In this document: positions 24,025-35,856 of the stretch, piece after piece
Layout: the number at the start of each line of letters is the position of its first letter
Numbering within the stretch: the first letter of the stretch is position 1
Assembly: GCA_003586115.2 (NCBI GenBank)
Contig: QVOM02000116.1
Location: forward strand, 39,996,128-40,060,127
Length of the DNA stretch: 64,000 nt
Direction of reading: 5' to 3'
DNA from: Salvator merianae
Taxonomy: Eukaryota > Chordata > Lepidosauria > Squamata > Teiidae
Notes under the pieces: model-generated
The model's database searches: none
Told to the model about the DNA's origin: nothing
What the model saw: the letters and a program-made list of their open reading frames with translations, nothing else
Translations under genes and position numbers: made by a program

Positions 24025-25334
24025 ATTCATCAGGCAGGGCAGCCCAAACCAAGACTTGCTTTTCTGTGTGGAAGTGTTCTTTGGAAAAACTGAAATTGTT
24101 ATTTCATTCTATGTGTTTCTACAGTAATCAATTATATATCTCTCTGTATCAAGTCTGCATCTCTCTGTGTATGAACATGGAGGTGCGTGGGTATAGGAAG
24201 AGAAGGAAATGTCTCTGGAATGTATAAAACAGCTGCAGAACCTCAGGACTATTAATGCCTCAGGGATGAGAATTTGTATGCCAAGGCACTGCTTTAGGGG
24301 CAAATCTTTGCCGTTGGGCAATCATATCTATAAAAGCAGAAGAACCTTGCAGGAACACAAATCTTTATCTGGGTCATTCAGAAGATGTTACATGGTTGAG
24401 TTTGCAGCAATTTAAAACTCATTATTTCAACCTGCAGTTTTAATTGTTTTAGACTTCTTGGTTTTTATTTCTCCTTTCCTTTGTTATATAAAGCTTATAA
24501 AGTGACTGGGTTTCTCCCCAAAACAGCTGAGGATGGAGAAGCTGTAACATAAAGAACCAATTCACATCAGCATATAGTTACTCATTTGTGCCCATAAATC
24601 TATTTCAGATTAATCATCATAGAGGTTTAAGAACAGCATGATCATAATGTCAGCATGGAAAGAGTTTCCACACTGAGCAAAGTCAATAGTGACAGATCTA
24701 GCAATATACTTGCAAGCACAAACCACCAACATTCTTGGAAATCTTCTGATTATGCTGGTATACCTTCCAAAAGGAAAATCTTAAAATATTTGAGGGTGTG
24801 TTGATGCTTTAACATGATCATTATCAGTGTAGAGTGATTTTAAACACAGATAAAAAGGTCTAAGGCATAATGGACTTTTTAGTGTAGGAATTCCCAGATA
24901 GTAATTTTAGGATTAAGCTATAAGAAATTGGTTTGCACATAGAGATAGCAAAAGGATTGATAGCTGAGGTATGAGGTGAAGCAGAAAAAAATTCTGTGAT
25001 AATAGATAGTGATTTAATATGATAGTGACCAAAGATCTTATGTGAAATGCATTAATCAGTATTCTTCTGGGTTTTTTTCCTGCTGCAATTTTCTTTCTCG
25101 AAGGCAGCTTTTGTCCACCTTCAGCATCCATTTTGTCTCCTGCCAATTCTTCTGTCACTCCCTATTTTCCATGTCTTCCTTCATCACTTCACTTTCTCTC
25201 ATCTTTGGTCTCAATCACGCTCTATCTTTCAAGCTCTGTTTTATCTTTACCATCCCACGAGCAGAATGGTGATCAATGGCCTTTCTTTCCTCATCTTGTC
25301 TGGAGTAGCTGCACAAAATAGTTTGTCCAAGTGT
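24025..25334. other. Non-genic stretch
   Basis: AT-rich unique sequence. Nothing recognisable as a gene or mobile element was found on either strand. Confidence 0.4.
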
Positions 25335-25622
25335 GGACAACTTTGTTCCAGGACAGTTGGACCACTCCAGTAGAGAGGGGCCCTTTCTGCACTTGGCCTT
25401 TTTGTGGATTATATCCCAGAATAGGGACCTGCTATGCACATGCTAGTGCAAACTATGAAAGGTCTTGCCCAGGGTCTACCATAGCCTGCACTAGCATGCA
25501 GATGGCAGGTATCTATTCTGAGATATAATCTGGAGTATGTTCAAGTGCAGAAAGGGCCAAGCATTCCAACTGGAGCAGTTCTAACTGGAATGGTCCAACC
25601 CCTGCAAATGCAGAAACAGCCT
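25335..25622. mobile_element. MITE relic split by a nested MITE
   Basis: The left part (25335-25378: GTTCCAGGACAGTTGGACC, ACTCCAGTAGAGA) and right part (25559-25622: CATTCCAACTGGAGCAG, CTGGAATGGTCCAACCCC, AATGCAGAAACAGCC) are inverted relatives. They are separated by a complete family A element. The right terminus GCAGAAACAGCC fits the GGCTGTTTCTGC end type of the elements at 32879 and 48753. The left boundary is uncertain. Confidence 0.45.
25379..25558. mobile_element. PIF/Harbinger-like MITE, family A, copy 1
   Basis: It begins GGCCCTTTCTGCACTTGGCC and ends TTCAAGTGCAGAAAGGGCC. Internal arms carry GATTATATCCCAGAATAGGG and, inverted, CTATTCTGAGATATAATC. The whole 180-bp element is one imperfect palindrome. 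It is inserted inside another MITE remnant. Related copies are at 31696, 37112, 42893 and 59367. Confidence 0.7.
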
Positions 25623-26814
25623 TAGTTCCTGGCCTTTGAATTCTGGGCCGGGCTGGACTTTCTGAATGTGAACAACCTGTGTAGCCGGCTACTACTAATG
25701 CCAGCTATACAACATGGACCAAAACAGCCCATGTAGTGTGGAAACAGCCTTTGTATCTTTCTCTTTATATCCAGATAAGTCTCTTGTAGTACTGAGCAGT
25801 GGCGCTTGATGTCTATTGGGATTTGTTAGGTGGAGGGCAAGCAGCTAAAAAGAAGCATTACCAGTGGCCATAACAGACACTGTCAATGGTGAGTGAAATA
25901 TTGTTAAGGCTGCATTTCTGTGCAAACACCCATGGAAACTGATCTCATTAAACAAATGTACTGTGGATGCATTAGTCTGAAATGAAATATGCATAATGAA
26001 AAAGAAGGAATGGACTCAGGCTCTGAGTTAATGGGTCAGTCAGGATGTTACCCACTATGCCTTTATGGGCTAGCTATCACTGGCATTGGCATGTAACTGA
26101 TGCAGCCATCACCACTACAGCTACCCTGCAACTCTAATTTTAGCCTCATTTTTTTCATCTTTTCATATGTTTTGCCATTTTGCACAAGCTCTTGGCGCTA
26201 GTGGTTGCTTTTGTTTCTGGCCTTTCCAAAGTGTTAACTTTGTGCAACATAATGTCAGCCATTCTGGGCTGTCCACATTTTGTGGTAGCCTTCTGTGAAG
26301 CTGGCACAGTTTACAAAATATTCATGGAATATTAATGACATTCTGTAATGCTTTTCCTGAAGTTGTAAACATGCATTTCTTTATGTTGAAAATACAGTTT
26401 TCCGGTGTATAACTCAGCAAGTTCCATTACTTTTATCACTTTGCATTTTGCATCTTTAGGGTTTGACTACACAAACATGACCCCCCAAAATGTGAAGGCA
26501 GTTTGAAAGCCAACCATATGTTCCACTGTCCACATTGCGTCACCTCACTGTGAGGCCTGTTAGGGAAGTTGGCAGTGATATTTACATGCCACTGCCAACT
26601 TCCAGTTGCATAGAGGCAGCTGGAATGCTTGGGGTCAAGTGCGATCTAGGGACATATTTCCAGAGATGACACCCAGGGATGTAAACATGTATGCAGATAG
26701 TTATTGGAACCACTTCTGGGATTGGATTACTGCTGCATCTAGAAGCAGACCACACTGACAAATCATATTAAGAGAACTGGAAGTACAGGTTCCACTAATT
26801 GCTTAGCATAGCCA

Positions 26815-27195
26815 GAAACACTTTTTATAATTGATATACATATCTATCCTACCCTTCACCAAGAGGTCTCAGGTTGGGTCATATAAAAAAATAAAATGTA
26901 TGTTTAAAAACCCAGTTAAAATCAAGAGTTAAAAAGAGGAATCCATTTTGAAGGAGAATTAAATGTGAAAGGCCTATATAAACAGATGCAGTATAATATG
27001 CAATGTAATGTTGCATCTGTCATACCTCAGCAGACAGACTATTCCATAGCCTAGAAACTACTACAAAGGAGGCTTTCTCAAGTGTAATCACCCCTTGGAC
27101 ATTTGAGACTGATGGAACTACAAGGAGTGGATTGGTCTGTATGGGAGAAGGTGCTCCTTCTTCAGATATTTGAGGTCTAAGTTCTATACACAGGA
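26815..27195. repeat. Ancient interspersed repeat, squamate type, copy 2
   Basis: It starts with a tail-like ATCTATCCTACCCTTCACC, GAGGTCTCAGGTTGGGTCAT and an A-rich run. This is followed by ATACCTCAGCAGACAGACTA, TTCCATAGCCTAGAAAC, AGGAGGCTTTCTC and GGGAGAAGGTGCTCCTTC. The arrangement matches a widespread degenerate reptile repeat. It is related in kind to 16640-16935 but strongly diverged. Confidence 0.45.
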
Positions 27196-27846
27196 AACTG
27201 CTTTTTTTTTTTCCAATCATGCATGATGTAAACCACATGAACCAAAAACATACTGCATGAGGAACAATGGTGTTGCAGAATGGATCTGTGCTTTCATGTT
27301 AGAAAGCTAGAATGAAAACCCTTATGAATCCCTTGTACATCTCTGGCAGGAAAGGTTGTGTACTGCCTGCTGCCTCTGGCAAACAATACATAGCTTCATT
27401 TCCCATGCTTGACAAAGCACAGACCAACCAGTCATCCTGTACACTTTGAAGACTGTACAGGCCGGCAGCAGGGCAGGGTCCACCAACAGTGGGAGAAAGT
27501 ACTAAAGGGTGCTTAAGACAGGATGGTGCACTGCACTGAGTCAACCAATATGCAGTGAAGAAGTAAGGTCGTGTAGACCCTGCTTCCTCATAGTATTTCC
27601 ACAGCAGCTTTCATTGCATCTGCTATGTTTGTGTTACTATTTTCCCACACTTGGAACTTTTCCATGCCAACTTATACCATGAAGCTGGTTTCCATCTATT
27701 CCTTGGGGCAGAACAAAAGGGAAATACTGAAGGTCACCATCATCAGCAAAAACAGAGCCAGTTTTAGCTCTTACAATAATAGTTTTATTTTTCTTGGCGA
27801 GGCAACATCTGGCTTTTTAAGTACCCTTGGGCAAGTTTACCTTCCA

Positions 27847-28389
27847 GGGGCCTTTTTGCACTTATCAGTAATCTGTTCCAATGCAAAGGCACATCCTCTT
27901 TTCGACCCTCTCTTCTGCATGCTCGAACAGAAGAGAGAAGCCTCTCCCCCTTCCTGGGTCACTCCATCCACACTGGGATGGTGTGAAACCAAGTATAGCT
28001 ACATAAATGACCTTTTACTTCATAACAGCTGGGACCATCATTGGTATGGTCTAAGGGAGGCCCTGCCCCCTACTAGTATACTCCATCTGCACAGGTTGAA
28101 GCATAGATTGAACCAGGAAGCCCAAAATGGTGGCTTGGCCTAGACCATGGGATCCATTGAACTTACACAACAAGGTGTGCCATCGCAATGGGTCCCCCAG
28201 GCCTTGAGAGCTTTTGGAGGCCCTCTGCACTAGCTCTGAAGCTGGCATGAGGTTCAGAACCAGTGGAGGGGCTGGGATAGAATGGGTAGTCCCCATACGA
28301 ATGGCCTTGTTCTAGGCCAAAGGCCATCCATCCTGGGGAGGGATCTGGTCTACTTGGTCTGGTCTACTAAAGGTAATGCAAAAAGGCCC
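27847..28389. mobile_element. PIF/Harbinger-like MITE, family J, copy 1
   Basis: It begins GGGGCCTTTTTGCACTTATC and ends AGGTAATGCAAAAAGGCCC. The interior shares CCCTACTAGTATACTCCATC, TGCACAGGTTGAAGC and GGCCTTGTTCTAGGCC-like blocks with 40041-40378 (CTTATCATGCTCCATCTGC, GGCCCTGTTCTGTACC). The open frame crossing this region is not a gene, because it starts outside and runs through the element's non-coding interior. No clean target duplication is seen. Confidence 0.55.
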
Positions 28390-28456
28390 GTCTCAAGTGT
28401 GATTGCAAAACCCTCAAGTGCAACAGATCTTTTTTTAAAAAAAACCCAAAACTAAA

Positions 28457-28915
28457 GGTCTTTTTGCACTTATCAGCTGAAACACTCCTATCTGCTCACT
28501 GGTCAGCCTCATTCACACGTACAGGCAGCTGCAGCTCACCTGGAGTTGCCTAATGCCCCTCTGGAGTGATCCAACTGTGGACTACTCAGTAGCAGTTCAC
28601 AGGCTGACCAGCAGCAGCTGGGTCACTCTAAGGAAGGTAGGTGCACATCTCTTCCAGGTGCTGCACGGTAAGGGAGCATGGGTTGCGAGACTGCGGCTGC
28701 ACAGTTGTTTGCAGCATCCCGATCACCATGGCAATGTCCAAAACTGCATCAGATGCCAGTCTGAACTTTGCAGTGGTGATTCAGGCAGGCCATTTGCATT
28801 GTGAGCATTGAAGTTCAGATACAGGTCTAATCCAGCCCTCGTGTTGTGAACAGTTGCCACTGGATTTCAACATGACTAGCCTGGTATGGTATTATGATAC
28901 CATACCAATCAGGTA
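28457..28915. mobile_element. PIF/Harbinger-like MITE, family C, inverted copy
   Basis: The left end is GGTCTTTTTGCACTTATCAG. Near the right end lies the family palindrome CTGGTATGG-TATTATGATA-CCATACCA (about 28880-28908). This orientation is opposite to the copies at 9.4, 23.8 and 52.5 kb. Interior words GATCCAACTGTGGACTACTC and TGGCAATGTCCAAAACTG match other copies (ATGGCAATGTC at 52.7 kb). The right boundary is approximate. Confidence 0.55.
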
Positions 28916-30239
28916 TTTTGCAGCAATCACAAATAATCTCATTTTCTGCAATGTTAGAATATTTTAAAAGGACATTTTAGCCCTTTTAATATTGCTTTTT
29001 AATTTAAAGATAATTTCATTGCAGGCAATGCTTCCTCAGCATACTTAATGGTATTTTAAAAAGAACATGACCATTAACTTTTATAGTGGCATCACGACCT
29101 GTAAGTAGTCAAATGTGTCAAATCAGGACAATGTCATTACTTCCAAACTGCCAAATCCATTACTAGGTTGTGGATAGTAATTACGAATGTTTGTAATTTT
29201 AGAAGTTTCATCAGTTCCCCCTCCCACCCGCAAACGCATTTGATCATAATCTTTTGAACAGACTTCTAACTTCTGCTGCTGTGAACATACAATTTGACAC
29301 TTACTTGCCCAAGTCTGCCTTAAACTTTCCATTTGTGGAAGTCAACGGGTACAAAACTTTATAATGTAAATGTGTTTCTAATGAATTTAGGTTAAGCCAC
29401 ACAGGCTGCGTTCAATATACTCACATTAAGAATTTTGATATCACAGAAGTTCAGAGTTCATTTTGCCTAAAGCATTTGTTCCTCTATGGAGGGTTTCAAT
29501 GAAGTACAGAGAAATGTGACCAGAATACCAAAGATGGGAACAATATTCTAGGTTATCGCTAAGATAAAAAGGATTAAAATGACACTTTGAAATACAGCTC
29601 TGTGAATGCAGGACGTAATGTGAAAAACATTTTCAAAGAAAGAAAAAGGATTTACATTGCTACCTAAGGATTAGGAAGATGCTGTTAAAAGAGGTGCTAG
29701 GAAGGTTACAGCTATGCATTTGCTAAAAGAAACTAAAGGGGGAAAATACCCCAAAGGTCAAGGAGATGTTCACAATGGAAAAAAGAAAAAAGAAAAAAGA
29801 AAGAAAAAGAAATAGGATTTGTGTATGCTTGTAATTTACATAAATTAGGCATATAGGCCAGTATAGTGTTTTCCATCGCAATAGGGGTAATGTATTCTGT
29901 AAATCAGGAGCAATTTCTGGGTAAGAAACACTTTAAAGAAGATTATGGATCATGAAGTTTCTTGTTGGGTTAATATAATAGCAGTCTGACTGGAAAATGC
30001 AAACAAAACACCAAAAGCATAAATGGAAAATGCTGCTTGGAAAAAAGGAGCAGGGGTTTGCTTTGCATCTCTCCAGATGACCGTGCAACGGAAAGGCACA
30101 TAAACTTTTGCTCTGGAAATTTCTTACACGTGGGTAGGAATGGAAGGAACTGCAGTTGAGGTGGTAGAGGAGGATTTATTCATTCTGCATTGTGAGTGAA
30201 CTAACTTGGTCCACTGCCTATCAGGAGGACTCTGCACAT
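28916..30239. other. Non-genic AT-rich stretch
   Basis: Unique-looking sequence with no supported gene. A purine-only run (GAAAAAAGAAAAAAG repeated) is at about 29778-29812. Confidence 0.4.
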
Positions 30240-30300
30240 GCTCCTGAACTACAACCCTCAGTATTCCCTGGCATGAAATGCTGGGAGTTGGATGCTAGGA
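30240..30300. repeat. Palindromic repeat, family K fragment
   Basis: GAACTACAACCCTCAGTATT, then AATGCTGGGAGTTGG. These are the two inverted arms of a very common reptile element with the motif ACTACAACTCCCAT. Other copies are at 41975 and 61583. Confidence 0.45.
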
Positions 30301-30548
30301 AAAGGAATTCCTGTGCTGGATCCAAAGCGTGCTTGATGTTTAGAGCCAGCTTCCAGGTGGTTGCCCTAGATCAAATCTTGGACTGGAGCACTGAAGTATC
30401 CTCCTTAGAAAAAGCAGCAATGTATTTTTAGATTGTTTGGAACAGCTTGGAGGAAACAATATGGGAACACAGCAGCAGGGGTATAGCTACAATGGAATGC
30501 ACCTTTAGCAAAGAGCACTAGATGGTCCCTTTATGTAATGCAGACTGA

Positions 30549-31075
30549 GGCCCTTTCTGCCCTCATCTGAAGTAAGTTGGGATTAGCAGGTCCAGAATAA
30601 TGCTGCCCACTGATCTGGATTGCGTGGAGGCATAGGTGGGACCAACATCATCTGCACTGACAGTGCTGATCTGGATTAGCTCATGACATGGTTGCAAAGC
30701 TCATGTGACCTTTGCAGCTGCACCCCCACACTTCTGAGGGTTAGAAACAAAAGTTCCTAGCCTTGGGGTCTCTGGACGATGCTTTTCAACGGTGTTCTAT
30801 GGACCGCCACTGAAAGGCTCCTCCTAGTATTCCTGAACACAGGAAGCATGCCTTCTGCATGTCTCTTGTGTTCTAGATCAGGGCCGTGCTGGTCCTCAGG
30901 TCTACCAGTGATCTGGATTAAGTCCTCCGTAATCTGAATCATGATCTGTCTCATGCAGACGGAACGTGACCAGCAGGGGGTGGAGCCTCCTAGATCCATA
31001 TTAGTGTGCGCATCTGGAGGACTAATGCGAACTACACAGGGCCTTAATCTGGATTAAGGGCCTGTGTAGAAAAGC
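30549..31075. mobile_element. PIF/Harbinger-like MITE, family D, copy 1
   Basis: It begins GGCCCTTTCTGCCCTCATC. The right side ends near GGGCCTGTGTAGAAAAGCC. The interior has repeated GATCTGGATTA words and the hairpin GGTTAGAAAC-AAAA-GTTCCTAGCC at 30739-30762. The same hairpin is perfect in copy 2 at 60601-60624. The exact right end is uncertain because GGCCTTAATCTGGATTAAGG near 31040 is itself a palindrome. Confidence 0.5.
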
Positions 31076-31695
31076 CGTGAGTCTGTTTCTGAACCTACAT
31101 TGCTGGCCCGTGCCAGGCTAGAGTGGTTCCAGCCACTGGACCACTTCACCTGTCTTGGAACAAGCCTTCTGCATTTGGAAGCCTGTTCTGAGACAGCCCC
31201 TGGCCTGGCTCAAAAAAGTGCATGATCATTGCAGCCAGTTTCCAGGTTCCTAGCCTCAGAGAACTAGGGGAATCCATTCTAGCAGTGACATTTGTTGTGT
31301 CATTAAAACGGTTTGCCCTGCTAAACTGGAACAGGGAGGCATGCACCCTTCCACATTCCCCACTGTTCCATTCCAGAGGTCTACCGGTATCCACATCTAG
31401 GCAGCCATTTTGGCCGCCTAGACTGGGCTATATGCCATCCAATGTGGACAGAGTGGCCTAAGCAGGGGATGCAGCCTCTCTCTGCTACTCTAAAGCATGG
31501 AAGAGAGGGTCCAGAAGACGGCTAAGCTTTGCACTATATTGGGATACTGGTAGGTGCAGAAAAGTGCTGAGAGAAAAACATGCACAAGGTGCATTAATAA
31601 AGAAACCAACAGCAACTTTACCCGCCAACCAACTAGATACCTCTGGGCTAGCTGGTCAGCTATAGTAGTTGCTGGTTTCCTGGTAAAAAAAGCTG

Positions 31696-31875
31696 GGTCC
31701 TTTCTGCACTTGGCTTTATTCTGGACTATATCCCAGAATAGGGACCTGCAATCCACACACTAGCGCTGATTATAGCAGGCCCCAGGTGGGGCCTGCCATA
31801 GTTCATAGTAGTATGCAGATGGCAGATCCTTATTCCAAGATATAATCTGGAATAAGGTCAAGTGCAGAAAGGGCC
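31696..31875. mobile_element. PIF/Harbinger-like MITE, family A, with CTG duplication
   Basis: It begins GGTCCTTTCTGCACTTGGC and ends GTCAAGTGCAGAAAGGGCC. CTG lies directly on both sides (31693-31695, 31876-31878). The interior is palindromic: GGACTATATCCCAGAATAGG pairs with the inverted CCTTATTCCAAGATATAATC, and GGCCCCAGGTGGGGCC is at the centre. Length is 180 bp, the same as the copies at 25379 and 59367. Confidence 0.7.
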
Positions 31876-31901
31876 CTGGTCTTGCTCAATGGTAGCAATT
31901 A

Positions 31902-32060
31902 GGGATGTGCACGAAATGAATTTTCTCTGTTCGTTTCGCAATGCATCGAAACTTCGTAGCTTCGTTTTCGCACGAAAACGGAAGTCGTGAAAATGGCGAT
32001 TTTCGTTTTCGCAGCGAAAATTTTCGAAAACCGGAAGTAGAAAATCAATGAAATAAGTAG
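31902..32060 (+). mobile_element. DNA-transposon relic, family H, cut by a sequence ambiguity
   Basis: It starts GGGATGTGCACGAAATGAA, preceded by AATTA. It is rich in CpG and in palindromic GAAAA/TTTTC and TTCGTAGCTTCG words. It ends at the undetermined base at 32061, with no right terminus present. The high CpG content suggests it is younger than the other family H copies. Confidence 0.55.
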
Positions 32061-32061
32061 N
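32061..32061. other. Undetermined base (N), probable assembly junction
   Basis: This is the only ambiguous base in the window. The 86 bases after it repeat the 86 bases at 31814-31899 with one mismatch, so two contigs or two alleles were probably joined here. Confidence 0.85.
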
Positions 32062-32123
32062 TGCAGATGGCAGATCCCTATTCCAAGATATAATCTGGAA
32101 TAAGGTCAAGTGCAGAAAGGGCC
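32062..32123. mobile_element. Partial second copy of the 31.7-kb family A MITE
   Basis: It is identical to the right third of the element at 31696-31875 except for one base, and continues into the same flank (CTGGTCTTGCTCAATGGTAG). It is best read as an assembly duplicate or alternative allele rather than an independent insertion. Confidence 0.7.
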
Positions 32124-32147
32124 CTGGTCTTGCTCAATGGTAGCAAT

Positions 32148-32878
32148 CTTTCTGTACTAATCTGCACAGGAAGGAGCAGTCTGTCATAACATGCAGTGGA
32201 ATGACATAGACAAAAAAAGGGATTATCCCTTGTAGAGTACATAAGAGGGCAGTCATCTTTCCCCCCCAACAAGTCTGGCCAAACTACAACTTTGCAGATG
32301 TTCCCACATAACAACCTGTGCAAGCCCCAGGTAGTCTGGCTGATGGCAAAGATTGCTGGTGCTTGCAGTTCAGCAATATGGAAACCCTTAGTTGGGTTAG
32401 CTTTGCCTTCCAACATTCCCATAAGGCTATTATAATAGCCCTTGCCAACACCCTGATCGTTTTCTTCACCACTATATCATAAAGCATCTGAACCAGTGCT
32501 ATGATCCTTTGCTCAGGTACGCACATTCCTTAAAAATGCCCAACTGCGGTCCATTTTGCAACCAGAATCTTCCAAGGCTTCCTTTTCTGTGTTCTCCAAG
32601 TGTGTAGTTATAAGAGCAACAAAGAATTAATAATGTTTTATCCTTTAGGGTATAGTGTCTATGAGGCATTTCACAACTTGCAATTTCAAGAATTGCTATG
32701 CTGTCCTATCTGGAATATTAGCTCTGCATTTATTTTTTCTCACAGAGTGGTTCAGTAAGTTAATTAGCTAATTTGCCTAACACCCTAGCAAGCAGGATCC
32801 ATTGCTTAGTTCAAATTGTTTTCTTAACCTGCTTTTTAAAAAGTTTAGTCGTGGCACTTTTTAAATGAGGCTGTTTCC
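32148..32878. other. Non-genic stretch
   Basis: No gene or repeat is recognised. Several short overlapping minus-strand frames lack any motif. Confidence 0.4.
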
Positions 32879-33409
32879 ACACTCACCTTGCTTGGAGTGT
32901 TAAAACTATTCTACTCCAGCCTATTCCAGAGCAAACACAGCAGCTTCTGTCCACATAGCAAGGGTGGGAAAGCTGTCCATTCTGGACCACCACCAGCAGC
33001 AATGTGGAGGTGCCATAGCTGTACCGGTCCACAATGCCCCAGCCAAGGCACCACCCACCCCTGCCAGCAATTGACCCAGACCCCCGTCACTTGAGAGTTG
33101 TGACTACTGCACAAGGGCAGGGCTGAACAGAACAGTCTTTGAAGGTAGCTTGCCTACCTTCATGTCAGGGTTTTAAAAATGATCTTCAAAGATGGGTCTG
33201 CAGCGTATTCCTTGTTCCAGACCAGGTGCGGAAACTCTGATGTCTAGACTGGAAGAGATAGCATTAGCATCACTTCAAATAGGTCTACAGCTAATCTGGA
33301 ATAGGGACCTCTTGGGATGGTTCTGGGTCGGAATAGCACCAGTCCAATGAGCATGAAGCTTACTAGATTGCTGCTTGGTCCGGTTTACTGACTGCGTGTG
33401 GAAACAGCC
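32879..33409. mobile_element. PIF/Harbinger-like MITE, family E, with TGA duplication
   Basis: It begins GGCTGTTTCCACACTCACC and ends GCGTGTGGAAACAGCC, inverted over about 15 bases. TGA flanks both sides (32876-32878, 33410-33412). The 531-bp interior is GC-richer than the surroundings and has no open frame of note. Its CACACT variant of the GCACT subterminal motif links it to the other families. Confidence 0.7.
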
Positions 33410-34195
33410 TGACTTAAATTATTTCTCCTACTCAGCTGTTTCTCAGCAACATTTTCTGTGGCAATTTAACCTCATTCAGAACCTCAGATGTCCAATTCAT
33501 AACCTGGAACATAAAGGCAAAATGCCCTTTGGATTTTATATAAATATTTTTTTTTCAGAGAGCAATACAAATAGGCAGGTGAGAAATGGTCATGATATGA
33601 ACAATGGCAGCTTCGGTATGGTCTGTGGGGACTAGGCTAGCTGCCTCTCTGGAATGGAGGAGCTACTCAGGAAAGCAGTCTCCAATAGGCCATGCCTCCC
33701 GAGCAATGCTCTAGCCACATTGGCCTTAACACTGGAGCACTCAAAGGTGTCTAAATCGTGCTGGAGAATGCTCCAAGGGAGAATGTTCCTGGCCGGCAGA
33801 TGACTAGACTGGCCTAGGTGGTGTGGGAGTCTGATGCCATTTTGCTGGACCCCAGATATAGCCCTGACAATGGGCCATTTCTGAGTATGCTGCAAAAATC
33901 TGCACCATCTACAACTCCAGAGGCCAAGGAACTTTCATTTCTGACACTCTGGAGCTAAACCCAGCCATCAAGTGGATGTCATCAAATGGATGGCTACTAG
34001 GAAGATCTCTATTGCCTCAAGTGTTTTGGCCCTGAATCATCTGAGTTAGCAAACTTTCCTAGAAGACAGATGAGGGCCTTACCTGGCTCTGCCTGTCTCA
34101 TCATGTGGATATAAATCTAATTAATAAATCATTAAATAGCAAGTGTAACAACACTTTGTCTTGCAAGGCAAGGCTTCAGTGTAGTGAGGCTCTTA

Positions 34196-34655
34196 GGGCC
34201 TGTTTGCACTTTCTGCTGGCAAGCGTCAGGATGCTTCCTAGCAAGGTGCTTCCACACTTTGTGGAGGCCTGAGCAGCCAGGAGCAGCATAACGCTGCTCT
34301 CAATCGCTCCTAGCTGTAGAATAGTAATTAGTGCTCACAGTTTTATTGGCAGTTGATAGTCAGCTCCCAGTAAAGTGCATTTGCACTTAACGTGGCTGCC
34401 ACGCCGCATGCGGTAACCAGGCCAAGGTGATTGCCCAACTGTGCCTGCACACACCTGCGTGCTGTGCAGTACTGACAATCACCAGCTATTGCCATGGTAT
34501 GGAACAAGCAGGACTATCAGCATTCACACCATGGACGCTGGTAGCCTGCTGAAGGTAAGGCCTATGGCCACACAGCGTGGATGGTGTCCACGATGCATGG
34601 TCAACACCACCTTCGAATGGGATAATTATCCCATTCTAAAGTGGTAAGTATGCCC
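34196..34655. mobile_element. PIF/Harbinger-like MITE, family F, with TTA duplication
   Basis: It begins GGGCCTGTTTGCACTTTCTG and ends GTGGTAAGTATGCCC. TTA flanks both sides (34193-34195, 34656-34658). TTA is the target typical of PIF/Harbinger. The interior shares a CAGCATAACGCTGCTC, CAATCGCTCCTAGCTG arrangement with 42091-42557 (AGACTATAGCTGCTC, CAATCAATACTAGCTG). No coding capacity. Confidence 0.7.
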
Positions 34656-34659
34656 TTAG

Positions 34660-35282
34660 ATACTGAATAGTGCTCAATATTGATGCATGGTCTATCTGTA
34701 AGGGTAGACTGGAGGCCACCATGGAGAAGGCCCCCTCTCTGACAACTGTCCCAGACCTTATAATAAAGGAACGGAACTTCCAATGCCTGAGGAAGTTAAC
34801 ACTTCAGGCCTGCCTGGTTTGCAAAGAAGCCTCAAATCTATCTAAGATGGTGACTACAAAAAGCCTCTGACATCCTTTGCTTTGTTCTCTTTTCTAATGG
34901 CTAATGCAAGATGTCACTGACAGAAAGGGTTTAATGTACAAGGCTCTGCTACATCCTGGCAGCCCAGAGTTGTTTTAATGGTGCCTTTAGGCCATTGGCA
35001 GCCAGTCCTGAATAAAAGAGCCATACTTTCAATCCAACAGCCTGAGTTATGTCATGCTACAGCCAAGCTTTGAGGTCACCCTGTTTATTGTCTATAGTAA
35101 AATCTCCTGAGTAACATAATCCAAGCCAGGTGACCACTCTTCGTTTGCTCATTCTTCTATGATGCCTTGTCATAAAAAAAACGGAAGAAGTGTGTTTTTA
35201 AAATAATCAATATCTTTGTGATCTAAAGGATCATTTGAATCCCGTCCAGTTGTAATTTTTGCTTAGTTCTCCTGTGAAACCC
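34660..35282. other. Non-genic stretch
   Basis: No gene or clear repeat is recognised. Confidence 0.4.
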
Positions 35283-35338
<56 letters not shown>

Positions 35339-35339
35339 G
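35283..35339. repeat. Microsatellite (TAA)n
   Basis: About 18 uninterrupted TAA units. A short (TA)n run follows at about 35366-35378. The perfect repeat suggests a length-variable locus. Confidence 0.95.
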
Positions 35340-35856
35340 AGGAAGTCTCATCAGAAACAAGTTTTATATATATATATAATTAGCAGAGAACTGGGGAGAA
35401 GTGAAGGGAAAACTATGCAGGCAGTCTGGTTGTTAAGCTCTCTCTTGGGGCTGCTTCGCATGGCTCCATTTGAAGCATGTTTTTAAAGGTCGGCTCTTTT
35501 AATCCATCAGCTTCGTGTACATTTCTGTGTGGTGGCCAGTCATTGATAAGGGTTCACTGCAAGTCCAAACTAGTGATTTGAAGCTGGCGAGCTTCATGCA
35601 AAAGAACATGTACTTCTATACGAACACACATACACTCACACACTTGAATGTCAGTTACAAACAAGAAGGATCAGAACTATTGGGGCAGTGTATAATCTAT
35701 TATGTAGATCTAAGGGAAACACTGACTGGAATATAAAAGGGGATCATATGGATGGATGTTACTGTGTGAATTGATGAAGTGCAAATATGCATCATGTAGA
35801 ATTGACTGGAGATGCACAGGAAATGAGATTTAGTGAGGGGCTGAATGCTGGGATTC

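Noticed and set aside
27625..28143. 172-codon plus-strand open frame
   Set aside because: The first half is unique DNA and the second half is the interior of a non-coding MITE, and it contains no recognisable motif. A frame crossing an insertion boundary is not expected in a real gene.
35283..35339. CRISPR or other spacer-repeat array
   Set aside because: It is a simple trinucleotide microsatellite. No repeat-spacer structure exists anywhere in this eukaryotic window.
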